Of a DNA stretch of 64,000 nucleotides, positions 53,858-63,422 are shown piece by piece. Under the pieces are notes generated by a model. It searched no databases. It had not been told where the DNA came from and saw only the letters and a program-made list of their open reading frames with translations. Origin of the DNA: Tissierellia bacterium (GTDB taxonomy: Bacteria > Bacillota > Clostridia > Tissierellales > Peptoniphilaceae); NCBI GenBank assembly GCA_030527425.1, contig JAUNAV010000001.1, positions 35,198-99,197 on the forward strand, in the 5' to 3' direction. How positions within the stretch are numbered: position 1 is the stretch's first letter; each line of letters starts with the position of its first letter. Made by a program: the position numbers and the translations under genes.

Positions 53858-53872
53858 TTAGAATCATTCTAA
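53858..53872. promoter_or_regulatory. PerR/Fur-family box between rbr and pgi
   Basis: TTAGAATCATTCTAA is a perfect 7-1-7 inverted repeat and matches the Per box TTATAATNATTATAA at 12 of 14 defined positions. It lies 16 bp upstream of the rbr -35. Confidence 0.55.
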
Positions 53873-53948
53873 AGTATTGAGTATCATTATCAATATCTTT
53901 ATTTTTAAGTCTTATGGGTATATAATAATAAATATAAAGGAGGTCATT

Positions 53949-55223
53949 ATGATAATAGACTTTAAAAATGCAGATGTTAAAAACCTAGAGAATTATAAAC
54001 AAAAAGCCATGGATGCTTTTAATACATTAATTGAAAAAAAAGGAGAAGGTAATGACTTTTTAGGCTGGATCGACAGACCTATAGATTATGATAAGAATGA
54101 GTATGAAAGAATTAAAAAAGCTGCTTTAAAAATTCAATCTGATAGCCAAATTCTTATAACCATAGGCATTGGTGGAAGTTATTTGGGAACAAAAGCAGTT
54201 GATTATGCAATGAAAAATTATTTTGGAAATACTCCAAAAACTGAACTCATTTATGCTGGTCATCAACTTTCAGGACAATATCTAAATGAATTAATAGAAT
54301 ATATAAAAGACAAGGACTATTCTATCAATGTTATTAGTAAATCGGGTACAACAACTGAACCTGCTATTGCTTTTAGACTTTTAAGAGAAGAAATTGAAAA
54401 AAAATATGGAAAAGAAGAAGCTAGAAAAAGAATCTATGTCACAACAGATAGAAAAAAAGGTGCTCTTAAAACTCTATCTGACAATGAAGGCTATGAGACT
54501 TTTGTCGTACCAGATGATATAGGCGGAAGATTTTCTGTAATTTCTGCAGTTGGACTACTTCCTCTTTGTGCAAGTGGAATTGACATCGACCAATTCATGG
54601 ATGGCTTTAAAGAGGCTAGAGAAGAATTTAAAGTAAATGATTTCGAGAAAAATACTGCCATTCAATATGCTGCTTTAAGAAATATGTACTATGAAAATGG
54701 TAAATCTATCGAAGTCTTAGTAAATTATGAACCTAAATTGAAATATATATCAGAATGGTGGAAACAACTTTTTGCAGAAAGTGAAGGAAAAGATCATAAA
54801 GGCATATTCCCTGTTTCTGTAAATAATACAACTGATTTACATTCATTGGGACAAATGATTCAAGATGGGCAAAGAAATCTATTTGAAACTGTAATTAGTG
54901 TAAAAAATGTAGATAAAGATATTGAAATAAAGTCAGATGAAGAAAATCTTGATGGATTAAATTATTTAAGTGGTAAAAAACTTTCATATGTAAATGAAAT
55001 GGCTATGGAAGGTACTACAATCGCTCATGTAAAGGGAGGAGTAGATAATTTAAGAATCGAACTTGAAGGCATAAATCCAAAAGAGATTGCAAAATTATTC
55101 TATTTCTTTGAAATTACTGTAGGCGTAAGTGGATACATGCTAGGCGTTAATCCATTTAACCAACCAGGTGTTGAAGAATACAAAACACAAATGTTTAAGC
55201 TTCTAGGAAAAGAAGGATATTAA
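53949..55223 (+). CDS. pgi: glucose-6-phosphate isomerase
   Basis: 424 aa, the compact Firmicute form. ITIGIGGSYLGTKA, VISKSGTTTEPAIAF, GGRFSVISAVGLLPL and GVSGYMLGVNPFNQPGVEEYK are present. I use the ATG at 53949 (MIIDFKNAD), 4 bases after GGAGGT; the frame extends upstream without a ribosome site. Confidence 0.96.
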   Translation: MIIDFKNADVKNLENYKQKAMDAFNTLIEKKGEGNDFLGWIDRPIDYDKNEYERIKKAALKIQSDSQILITIGIGGSYLGTKAVDYAMKNYFGNTPKTELIYAGHQLSGQYLNELIEYIKDKDYSINVISKSGTTTEPAIAFRLLREEIEKKYGKEEARKRIYVTTDRKKGALKTLSDNEGYETFVVPDDIGGRFSVISAVGLLPLCASGIDIDQFMDGFKEAREEFKVNDFEKNTAIQYAALRNMYYENGKSIEVLVNYEPKLKYISEWWKQLFAESEGKDHKGIFPVSVNNTTDLHSLGQMIQDGQRNLFETVISVKNVDKDIEIKSDEENLDGLNYLSGKKLSYVNEMAMEGTTIAHVKGGVDNLRIELEGINPKEIAKLFYFFEITVGVSGYMLGVNPFNQPGVEEYKTQMFKLLGKEGY

Positions 55224-55226
55224 TAT

Positions 55227-55258
55227 AAAACCAGAGTCAAAATAGGCTCTGGTTTTTA
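55227..55258 (+). terminator. terminator of pgi
   Basis: AAACCAGAG / CTCTGGTTT stem with about 10-base loop and T run; the A-rich 5' side lets it serve the convergent iadA gene too. Confidence 0.85.
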
Positions 55259-55265
55259 ATTGCTA

Positions 55266-56399
55266 TTAAAATTCTATAATTGAATCTTTAACCCAATTTT
55301 TATTTTCTACAAAAATCTTCCCATTTGCTATGACATATTCTTTTTCTAAATTATCGTTTAATATTAAAAGATCTGCATCATTGCCCTTTTTAATTTCACC
55401 TTTATTTTTTAATTTATATGCCTTAGCGACATTTGATGTAAAATAAATTAAACTTTTGCTAAAATCATACAATTGATTTTCAAGTGCAATCCATTCATCA
55501 TAAAGAGATGAGATAGATGAAACACCAATGTCAATTAAATTCTGATTATCATCATAAGTTGAGTATGATCCATTAGCATCGCTACTTACTGTAACTTTTG
55601 ATGTATCATAATTTCTATCTAATAATTCCAATATTAAAGAAGTTGGAGTATCTTCTTTTGAAATTTTGGCTGTATAATCTACATATCCTCCTTCTTTTAC
55701 ATAAGAAAGACTCTCTTTTGAAAGCATAGAATTTCTATTCATATGAGTTGGTCTAAAGATAGATTTTGAAACCTTAATTTCTTTTGTGATTTCCCTTATT
55801 AATTTCATGCCTTCAGGTTCATCTCCCATATGGATAACTAAAGCCCCCGCCTTGTTAGAAAGCATGGAAGATACTCTAACTTTACTCATAAGTCTTGTCA
55901 ATTCTTGTTTTGTAATAAATGAGCTTCTATGATCACAAAGAGCTATCTTACAGCCAATTATAGGATCTATAAATAAAATATCTTTTTCAACTTCTCCTGT
56001 TATTGTAATTGAAGGATATGAATAACTTCCTGTAAAGCCATAGGCTGATAGACCACTTTCTCTAAGACCATAGAGTTTGGATACTAAATTTTCAACATTT
56101 CTTGTATATCCATCAGTTCCTAAAAGACCCATAACTGTTGTAATGCCATTTTTTAATATTTCAGATGCTTTAATCTCTGGCGCCTTTGAGAAAAAGCCAG
56201 CTTCTCCTCCGCCTCCAGTGACATGAACATGATTGTCAATAAATCCTGGCACTAAAATCTTTTTATTAGCTTCTATTATATATTCGACATCAATATTGAT
56301 ATTTTCTGAAATCTCTACAATTTTTCCGCCAGCTATCAAAATATCTTTAAGTCCTAAATATTCTGGTGCAAAAACTTGAACATTTTTAATAAGAATCAT
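55266..56399 (-). CDS. iadA: beta-aspartyl dipeptidase (isoaspartyl dipeptidase)
   Basis: 377-aa amidohydrolase. Metal ligands HVH in DNHVHVTGGGGE, then CDHRSSF, HMGDEP and PTHMNRN, the family's characteristic sites, with a late Asp in SSDANGSYS. It removes isoaspartyl residues from dipeptides arising from damaged proteins. Start at 56399 (MILIKNVQV) follows AGAGG and overlaps the NhaC gene by 14 bp. Confidence 0.93.
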   Translation of the reverse strand: MILIKNVQVFAPEYLGLKDILIAGGKIVEISENINIDVEYIIEANKKILVPGFIDNHVHVTGGGGEAGFFSKAPEIKASEILKNGITTVMGLLGTDGYTRNVENLVSKLYGLRESGLSAYGFTGSYSYPSITITGEVEKDILFIDPIIGCKIALCDHRSSFITKQELTRLMSKVRVSSMLSNKAGALVIHMGDEPEGMKLIREITKEIKVSKSIFRPTHMNRNSMLSKESLSYVKEGGYVDYTAKISKEDTPTSLILELLDRNYDTSKVTVSSDANGSYSTYDDNQNLIDIGVSSISSLYDEWIALENQLYDFSKSLIYFTSNVAKAYKLKNKGEIKKGNDADLLILNDNLEKEYVIANGKIFVENKNWVKDSIIEF

Positions 56400-57798
56400 T
56401 TTTTTCCTCTTTCTTTTGTATTTTTTCAATTCCTATTCCATTAAAAGCTAAAATTAGAGCAAATATTATTCCTATATAATTAAAAACAGCAAAAGGCAAA
56501 TAACTTAAGGTGTCTACTCCTAAAGTTGCTGTCATATATGCTCCTGCAGCCGACCATGGAATAAGCGGAACTAAAACCGTACCTGAATCTTCTAAAGTCC
56601 TAGATAGATTTTTTGGATGAAGATTTTTCTCAGGATATGCTTTTTGAAATAATTCTCCAGGTATTAAAATTGAAAGATACGAATTTCCTGTGATAAATGC
56701 GACTGTAAAACATGATAGTATAGTAGAGCTTATTAAGCCGAATGTTGAATGTACTCGTTTTAATAAGGCATTTAAAACTACATCTAAAAATCCAGCTTTT
56801 GACATTATCCCAGCAAATCCCATTGCGCAAAAAACAAGTACCGAGGTTTGAGTTACTGAGCTTACCCCACCTCTATTTAAAAGCCTTTGTATATCCTCAT
56901 TCATTATCATATCTGTTTTGAGCATGGACAAATCAAATCCATTTATCAAAGAACTAAATCCATCAACCAAGCTAAATCCTTGTACAAATATTCCAATAAA
57001 AACTGAAATAAGTGAAGTAACTATCATAACTGGCAATGTTGGTAATTTTAAGATTGTTCCAAGAATAATTATAATTACAGGCAATAATAATATGACATTA
57101 AAATTAAATGCATTATTTAAACCTTCTTGAAGCTCGATTACTTGAGCTGATGAGCTAGCTGATTGAGTTAATCCCAAACCACAAATAAAATAAACAATTA
57201 GAGAAACTACTGTAGCAGGAATTGTTGTATATAGCATATGTCTAATATGTTCATATAATTCTGAACCAGCTGCTATTGGAGCAAGATTGGTAGTATCTGA
57301 AAATGGAGATAATTTATCACCAAAATAAGAACCAGCTACAACAGCTCCTGCAGTAATTGGCAAAGATACACCGAGACCATGAGCAATTCCCATTATTGCA
57401 ACTCCAATAGTTCCCACAGATCCCCAACTAGTTCCTGTTACCACAGATAAAATTGCAGAAATTATAAAAGCTGTAATATACAAAAATTTGGGATTAATTA
57501 TTCCAACTCCATAATAAATTAGCATTGGCACTGTTCCGCAAAAAATCCATGATCCTATTAAAAGTCCTACGGACCATAGAATTAATGTTGCAGGAAGCGC
57601 TTTTGAAATTTTTTCAATTATACCTTCTTGAAGCTCTTGCCAACTATAGCCCAATTTATAAGCGAGAATTCCTGTAAATAGCGCACAAATTAAAATAATA
57701 GGTTCAGCTTTCAATTTTAAAAAGCCAACCCCAATTGTAAGAGATATCATCATAAATACAATTGGTGAGATTGAGTATAAAAAAGATGGTCTTTTCAT
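56386..57798 (-). CDS. NhaC-family Na+/H+ antiporter
   Basis: 470 aa with about eleven hydrophobic helices. SVVTGTSWGSVGTIGVA, GSYFGDKLSPFSDTTNLAP and GNSYLSILIPGELF are hallmarks of the NhaC/MleN family. Some members exchange organic anions; coupling with iadA suggests the possibility of amino-acid or dipeptide-linked exchange, but this is inference. Confidence 0.9.
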   Translation of the reverse strand: MKRPSFLYSISPIVFMMISLTIGVGFLKLKAEPIILICALFTGILAYKLGYSWQELQEGIIEKISKALPATLILWSVGLLIGSWIFCGTVPMLIYYGVGIINPKFLYITAFIISAILSVVTGTSWGSVGTIGVAIMGIAHGLGVSLPITAGAVVAGSYFGDKLSPFSDTTNLAPIAAGSELYEHIRHMLYTTIPATVVSLIVYFICGLGLTQSASSSAQVIELQEGLNNAFNFNVILLLPVIIIILGTILKLPTLPVMIVTSLISVFIGIFVQGFSLVDGFSSLINGFDLSMLKTDMIMNEDIQRLLNRGGVSSVTQTSVLVFCAMGFAGIMSKAGFLDVVLNALLKRVHSTFGLISSTILSCFTVAFITGNSYLSILIPGELFQKAYPEKNLHPKNLSRTLEDSGTVLVPLIPWSAAGAYMTATLGVDTLSYLPFAVFNYIGIIFALILAFNGIGIEKIQKKEEKNDSY

Positions 57799-57910
57799 TC
57801 ATTTTTCTCCTTTTTATTTTAAATTATAAAACCTCATAATTAAAAAATCAATATGTATTTTATTTTTAATATTCAATTAAATAAATGCACTAATTTACTA
57901 GTTTTAGACA

Positions 57911-57940
57911 ATAAAAAAGATCTCAATTAAGAGATCCTTT
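57911..57940 (-). terminator. terminator after the hydroxyacid dehydrogenase remnant
   Basis: AAGGATCTC / GAGATCTT hairpin with 6-base loop and T run on the minus strand. Similar in sequence to the terminator at 58268-58302. Confidence 0.8.
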
Positions 57941-57943
57941 CTA

Positions 57944-58249
57944 TTAATCTAATTCAATTTGTTTTAAATTTACAATTTCAGCATTTTTATAATCTCCATC
58001 TAAAAATGCTTTTAGATTTTTAAAATTATCTTTAGCTCCTTGAATAAATGCCTCTTGTGAATAGAAGGCTACATGAGGGGTCAAAACGACATTGTCTAGA
58101 TCAATAAGATCCAAATTATCTAAATCTGGCTCTTCAGTATCCACAACATCTAAAATAGCATAAGATAAATTGCCATTTTTAAGTGCATCGTAAAGATCTT
58201 CTTGATCAACCACTCCACCTCTCGATGAATTTATAAATACAGGAGATTT
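57944..58249 (-). pseudogene. 3' remnant of a D-2-hydroxyacid (D-lactate-type) dehydrogenase
   Basis: About 100 codons matching the C-terminal end of the family: SPVFINSSRGGVVDQEDLYDAL, AILDVVDTEEP with the catalytic Glu, and VVLTPHVAFYS with the catalytic His. The usual protein is about 330 residues. Directly upstream of the homologous part are in-frame TAA and TAG codons (58250-58255), so the coenzyme domain and most of the substrate domain are missing. It lies between two terminators and cannot encode an active enzyme. Confidence 0.85.
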
Positions 58250-58267
58250 TTACTATAAATTTTAATA

Positions 58268-58302
58268 TAAAAAAAGAGATCTTTATACAAATTAAAGATC
58301 TC
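58268..58302 (-). terminator. terminator of the response regulator gene
   Basis: GAGATCTTT / AAAGATCTC perfect stem with 9-base loop and T run on the minus strand. Confidence 0.88.
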
Positions 58303-58308
58303 AAAAAT

Positions 58309-58962
58309 TTATTTATCAAACAGGCTCCATCTATAGCCTTCTTTTACTACTGTTTCTATTGGTTCGTAGCCAACCTTATTAAACTCAATTCTAATTTTTC
58401 TTACATGTTCTCTTATTGCTCTCTCCGTCGTTTTAACGCCTCTTTCTCGAAGTAATTCTACGATTCTCTTTTTAGATAGAATTTCAGGTCTATTTTTCAT
58501 TAGAACTGCACATATATTGACATCTAATCTTGTAAGATCTAGAATTTTATTATTGTCAATTCTTACAATTTCATTGTCTTCTTCTAGTTTTACTTTGCCA
58601 AAGTCAATGATATTTGCATTTCTATTTTCTTCTATTTTGTCGAAGACTTTTTGGATAAATTCTTCTCTAGTATAAGAATGAATTACAAATTCTTCATCAT
58701 CTATTTCACTTTCAAATCTGCTTTTTTTGTATCTATTAGTCAAATAGATCACGGGAATATCAGTTGTTTGTTTAATATATGTTATTAATTCCAAACAGCG
58801 CTGATGACTCATATCTATGAGAATCAAATCATAACCTGAGATGTCAGCGAGTATTAATTCTTCAAAATCATTAAATTTTGTAAATTGAACCTCATTTTCA
58901 CCAAAGTATCTTTTAACTAAGGTGGAGATTCCATTTTTATATTCAACTGACGCTATCTTCAT
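58309..58962 (-). CDS. atypical OmpR-family response regulator (pseudo-receiver)
   Basis: 217 aa. Residues 1-115 fold like a receiver: a phospho-Asp candidate in DLILIDMSHQ and a Thr in VIYLTNRY are kept, but the acidic pair that binds magnesium is absent (SVEYKNG at the end of strand 1) and the conserved Lys of the KP motif is replaced (FVIHSYT). Residues 120-217 are an OmpR-type winged helix (TERAIREHVRKIRIEF, ending EGYRWSLF). No kinase gene is adjacent. The start at 58962 lies 5 bases after GGAG. Confidence 0.88.
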   Translation of the reverse strand: MKIASVEYKNGISTLVKRYFGENEVQFTKFNDFEELILADISGYDLILIDMSHQRCLELITYIKQTTDIPVIYLTNRYKKSRFESEIDDEEFVIHSYTREEFIQKVFDKIEENRNANIIDFGKVKLEEDNEIVRIDNNKILDLTRLDVNICAVLMKNRPEILSKKRIVELLRERGVKTTERAIREHVRKIRIEFNKVGYEPIETVVKEGYRWSLFDK

Positions 58963-58991
58963 AAACACTCCTACATAAATTTTACATATAC

Positions 58992-59000
58992 ATTATACCA
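58992..59000 (-). promoter_or_regulatory. extended -10 promoter of the response regulator gene
   Basis: TGGTATAAT on the minus strand, about 30 bp before the start codon; no good -35. Confidence 0.5.
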
Positions 59001-59048
59001 CATTGGTCTATTAAAATTAAATCTAAACTATAATTATTTAATTTAATA

Positions 59049-59077
59049 GTAAAAAATATGCCCCTTAAAGGACATAT
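59049..59077 (-). terminator. terminator of the lac operon
   Basis: ATATGTCC / GGGGCATAT hairpin (G-U included) then TTTTTTA on the minus strand. Confidence 0.78.
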
Positions 59078-59086
59078 TTAAAATAA

Positions 59087-59992
59087 TTATTTATTTTTTT
59101 GTTCATATAATTTTTCGGCCATTATTATAGCGCCCTTATCTGGAGTTGTATAAGGCTTAACTATTTCTATTTCATTTTTAATATGTTTTTTTATGCTATC
59201 AATAAGTTTTTGGCCTAAGTTAAACACTCCACCAGAGTAAGAAACTTTAACTGGTTTGTTAAAATCCATTTGATCGATTAAACAGTCTATAGCAAGAGAG
59301 GCCTCATATCCAATATCATCTAATATTTTTAAAGCCACTTCATCTGATTCTTCTAGTAACACAGCTAGCAATTTTGAAATATCAGCAATCTCTTCACGCT
59401 TTAAGTCTGTTGCTATATTGATGATTTCAAAATCATCATCGATATTAAATCTCTCTTTTATAAGATCATATAATTTGCTTTTTTTGACTCTTCCATCGCT
59501 CATTCTAGTCCAGTAATTTAACAATTTCAATCCTATATAATATCCACTGGCCTCATCTCCTAAAAATGGTCCCCAACCAGAAGCTCTCATTGCTTTGCCA
59601 TTTTTATCAACGCCATAGCTAATAGCGCCTGTTCCAAGGACTAAATTTATTCCTTCGCTACCATTTAAAGAACCAGCCCAGCCATTTACGCAGTCATTAT
59701 CTACGGAAAAATTATCTCCTTTTAAGACTTCTTTAAAAGTTTTGTCTATGGTTTCTAGAGTTTCAGGATATTGACCAAAACCTGGAATTGCTGCAAATGT
59801 ATATTTAATATCTTTAACATCACAACCAGCTTTATCTAAAACCTCGCTAACTCCTTGTTTGATTGTTTCATAAAACTTTTTGTCATCAACTTGTTTAAGA
59901 TGAATGGTATTTTTTTTTGTAGAAAAGTATTGACCTTCTTTTTTTAGTGTGAATTTTGTTTTGGTTCCGCCACCATCTATTCCTAAAAACAT
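59087..59992 (-). CDS. BadF/BadG-type sugar kinase (N-acetylglucosamine kinase-like)
   Basis: 301-aa ASKHA kinase. Phosphate motif FLGIDGGGTKTKFTL at the N-terminus, NDCVNGWAGSL, GTGAISYGVD, GWGPFLGDEASGYYIG and SGGVFNLG fit the GlcNAc kinase branch. I use the ATG at 59992, after AGGAGAAA; the upstream extension overlaps lacG. As last gene of the lac operon it may phosphorylate a sugar released by the pathway, but substrate is not shown. Confidence 0.88.
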   Translation of the reverse strand: MFLGIDGGGTKTKFTLKKEGQYFSTKKNTIHLKQVDDKKFYETIKQGVSEVLDKAGCDVKDIKYTFAAIPGFGQYPETLETIDKTFKEVLKGDNFSVDNDCVNGWAGSLNGSEGINLVLGTGAISYGVDKNGKAMRASGWGPFLGDEASGYYIGLKLLNYWTRMSDGRVKKSKLYDLIKERFNIDDDFEIINIATDLKREEIADISKLLAVLLEESDEVALKILDDIGYEASLAIDCLIDQMDFNKPVKVSYSGGVFNLGQKLIDSIKKHIKNEIEIVKPYTTPDKGAIIMAEKLYEQKNK

Positions 59993-60003
59993 ATTTTCTC
60001 CTA

Positions 60004-61404
60004 TTAAATTAGTTCTTTTGTTTGGGATAATTCCTTCCACCAATATGCACTTCTTTTTGGATATCTTTTCATTGTATCAAAATCCACAAAGAAGAAGCCA
60101 TATCTCTTATTATATCCATTAGACCAAGAGAACATATCCATCAATGACCATAGATAATATCCTTTAATATTAGCTCCATGTTCAATAGCTTTTAAAACTA
60201 CTTTTAGATGATCTCTTACATAGTCAATTCTTTGAGTATCTTCAACGGTATTATTCTCATTGAGTTCTTCTTTAATACCTATGCCATTTTCTGTAATGTA
60301 TATCTTATTGTAATTAGGATAATCATTAACAATTCTCATAATCATATCATAAAGTCCTTGAGGATAGATTATCCAATCCCAATCAGTTTTTGGTAGATCA
60401 TCTCTTTGAACTTCTTCAGCTATTGCTTTAAGTTTTCTTTTAGCTGTTCCTCTTTCTCCTGTTCCATTATGGAAAGTATCATTTTCTCCATCATATGCTC
60501 TTAGCCACTGACTAGAATAATAATTTATACCTAAGAAATCACATCTACCTGCAGCTTTTTTCATAATTTCAAAGTCTTCTTCATCGAAGGATAAGCTAAG
60601 TCCATTTCCATCAAAAATTTTATTTAGATATTTCATAGTCTCCGGAGAATAATATCCAAGATATGTCGCATCAAGTGCCATGCCATTGGTTATTGCATCT
60701 TCTCTTTTTGCAGCATCTATATTTTTAGGATCATCATCAATTGGATACTTTGTTTGTAGTGAATGTACAATACCAATTTCTCCAGGAATTTCTGTATCCT
60801 TAAAATAATTTACAACCATAGCATGAGCAAGAAGCATATTGTGTATGCATTTTACAGTTTTTTCTAAATCATATTTAATAGCTGGTGGGAAAGTTCCTAT
60901 CAAATATTGACAAGATGACCATGGCCAAATTTCATTAAATGTAGCCCATTTTTGAACTTCATTGAACTCCTTTAGACAAAATTTGGCATATCTTACGAAT
61001 AAATCAACTGTAGCTTTATTTGTAAAATCTCCATTTTTATTAAGCTCATAAGGGGTATCAAAATGATGAAGCGTTACAAGTGGTTCGACACCTCTTTTTA
61101 TGCATTCTCTAAATAAATTATGATAATGCTCTACTCCTTTTTTATTGACCTGGCCATCACCATTTGGAAATATTCTAGTCCAAGCAATAGAAATTCTTAT
61201 ACCATTGATTCCAAATTTTTCGCAATTTTCAAGGTCTTCTTTGTACATATTATAAAAATCGCTAGCTGGCTCGGGATTGTAGCCATTTGTTTCTTCCAAA
61301 TACTTATCCCAGCAAACTACGCCCTTGCCATCTTCATTAATCGCTCCTTCACATTGATATGCAGCTGTTGCACCACCAAATATGAAGTCCTTGTCAAATT
61401 TCAT
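60004..61404 (-). CDS. lacG: 6-phospho-beta-galactosidase
   Basis: 466 aa GH1. Acid/base Glu in [11 protein letters not shown] and nucleophile Glu in IYITENGIG. The phosphate-recognition segment [19 protein letters not shown] and overall sequence ([25 protein letters not shown]) closely match LacG of staphylococci and streptococci, which splits lactose-6-phosphate. Overlaps lacE by 11 bp. Confidence 0.94.
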   Translation of the reverse strand: MKFDKDFIFGGATAAYQCEGAINEDGKGVVCWDKYLEETNGYNPEPASDFYNMYKEDLENCEKFGINGIRISIAWTRIFPNGDGQVNKKGVEHYHNLFRECIKRGVEPLVTLHHFDTPYELNKNGDFTNKATVDLFVRYAKFCLKEFNEVQKWATFNEIWPWSSCQYLIGTFPPAIKYDLEKTVKCIHNMLLAHAMVVNYFKDTEIPGEIGIVHSLQTKYPIDDDPKNIDAAKREDAITNGMALDATYLGYYSPETMKYLNKIFDGNGLSLSFDEEDFEIMKKAAGRCDFLGINYYSSQWLRAYDGENDTFHNGTGERGTAKRKLKAIAEEVQRDDLPKTDWDWIIYPQGLYDMIMRIVNDYPNYNKIYITENGIGIKEELNENNTVEDTQRIDYVRDHLKVVLKAIEHGANIKGYYLWSLMDMFSWSNGYNKRYGFFFVDFDTMKRYPKRSAYWWKELSQTKELI

Positions 61405-63082
61405 CTTTCTTCCTTTCTTTTACTGTCTTTAAAACCAATCTAACTGCATTTTCTGGATCACGAGTTAGACCAATATACTCTTTTCCTTCAGTCTTTATTA
61501 AGATATTTCCTATCTTGTCTGTATCTTTTTTGATATCTTCATAATTATTTGCGACTTGTGGAGCAAGGATTACTACATCAAAATTAGGCAAAATATCATG
61601 GTGTGAACCATAGCTACCTGCAGCCGCTTTAATATTTATATCCTTTTCTTTAGCTCCTTCATTTAGTGCATTTGCCAAAAGTCCACTAGTTCCTCCACCT
61701 GCACATAATACTAAAACATCCACTTCATCTATTTTTTGTACTTGTTTTTCAATCTCTTTATCTTCTTGTTTAATCTCTTCTTTTATTTCTTCTTCAGCTT
61801 CTATAAGCTTTTCTTCTTCTATTTCTTTTTTAAGAATTTGCCTATCGTATACTTTAAAGAATGGATAATAGAGTATAAAATCGACTACAATTAAGAGTAT
61901 CACTAGTATGAATGACAATTTATCGAAACCTGTAGATATTATTGCTCCAATTGGGCCTGGTGTTGTCCATGGCATTTGCGCTACCATTGAATTCATACCC
62001 AAAACCTCTACAAAAAACTTAAATATCCATACATTAATTATCGGTACGAAAATAAATGGAATCATAAATATAGGATTTAATATCATAGGTCCACCAAAGA
62101 GTATTGGTTCATTTACCCCAAAGCTTGTAGGAATTACCGCTGCCTTACCAACTGCTTTATTTTGCTTGCTTTTTGCTAAAAACATGAAAATAAATGGAAC
62201 TACAAATGTCGCTCCGGTACCACCTAAGGTTGCAATAAATTCTCCTGTATTTGGCGTAACTATTGCTGTTGCATGCTCTCCTGCTCTAAATGCTGCCATA
62301 TTTGCATCTCTATTTATAAATGCAATTGCATTAATAGCAGGATTAACAATGGATGGTCCATGAATTCCAATAAACCAGAAAAATGCCATAGCACCATAGA
62401 TCACTGCTATTCCGCCCCAGCTGTCTGCTGCTGTAAATAATGGTTGCATAAGTTTTATGATGCCATCTGCCAAGTTGGTTCCAATAAAATGTCTAGCAAT
62501 AGTATCTATTAGCCAAAATATCATTAGAGATATTCCAAAAGGGATCATATCTTTAAAAGCTTGGGAGATATTTGGCGGAACCTCTTTTGGCATTTTCAAA
62601 GTCAAATTTCTCTTAAAGGAAAATTTATATACATTTCCTGAAATAAAAGCTGCAATAAATGATGCTATAAGTCCTGTAGATCCTAAAAATCCGGAAGAAA
62701 ATCCTCCCTCAATTGTATCTGCCGATAAAAGCATAAAACCAATTATTGAACAAAACATTACAGAAACCATATTTTACTGATTATCAACAGGCATATCTCT
62801 ATTTAAGGCCGTCGTAAAATGTTTAGCAGTAGTTGCTGCCACTACAAGTCCTAATAAACCCATCGAGTAATTATATGGCTTCATTAAAAAATTTTCTATA
62901 CTTTCTGACCAATAGAAATTGAATATATTTGGTATATATGCTATAAGCATAAATATTGAGGAAAATACTACTATTGGCATAGTTTCCATAAAGCCATCTT
63001 TTATGGAGACCATGTACTTGTTTCTAGAGATCTTTTCAAAAAATGGCGTTATTTTCTCTAGACTCTTTACCATTTTTTCCAT
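61394..63082 (-). pseudogene. lacE: lactose-specific PTS EIICB component, interrupted by in-frame TAA
   Basis: One continuous frame of 562 codons except a TAA at 62774-62776, after MPVDNQ and before NMVSVMFCSIIG. The first piece (102 residues) has two membrane helices; the second holds the rest of EIIC, a Glu/Lys-rich linker, and EIIB with the phosphorylatable Cys in VLVLCAGGGTSGLL. Total length equals that of intact LacE. A single base change (for example AAA or CAA to TAA) would explain it. Without readthrough no full transporter is made. Good AAGGAG site precedes the start; all neighbouring lac genes look intact. Confidence 0.85.
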
Positions 63083-63085
63083 TAT

Positions 63086-63406
63086 TTACTCCTTGTCTTT
63101 GTAAATGTCCATAAGAGTATATATCAAATCTTTTAAAAGAAGGGTTGTCATCAAATGATCTTGAGCATGAACCATGATAAATCCTAGTTCAACATCCTCA
63201 CCTCTTGATTCTAAGGTGAGCATTTCAGTTTGTGAATTATGCGCATCAACCAAACATTCATTGGCTTTTTTAACTAATTGATCGGCTCCTTCAAAATCCT
63301 TTTGTTTAGCAAGCTTTAAAGCTTCTAATAATTTACTCCTTGCATCTCCAGAAAATGCAACTATCTCAAATCCTATCATCGCTACATCTTTTTTATTCAT
63401 TGCCAT
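63086..63406 (-). CDS. lacF: lactose-specific PTS EIIA component
   Basis: 106 aa, all-helical EIIA of the lactose/chitobiose family. GFEIVAFSGDARSKLLEAL and the active-site region MVHAQDHLMTTLL with the phosphorylated His are present. Passes phosphate from HPr to EIIB of LacE. Three bp before lacE. Confidence 0.93.
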   Translation of the reverse strand: MAMNKKDVAMIGFEIVAFSGDARSKLLEALKLAKQKDFEGADQLVKKANECLVDAHNSQTEMLTLESRGEDVELGFIMVHAQDHLMTTLLLKDLIYTLMDIYKDKE

Positions 63407-63422
63407 AGTTTCTCTCCTTTAA

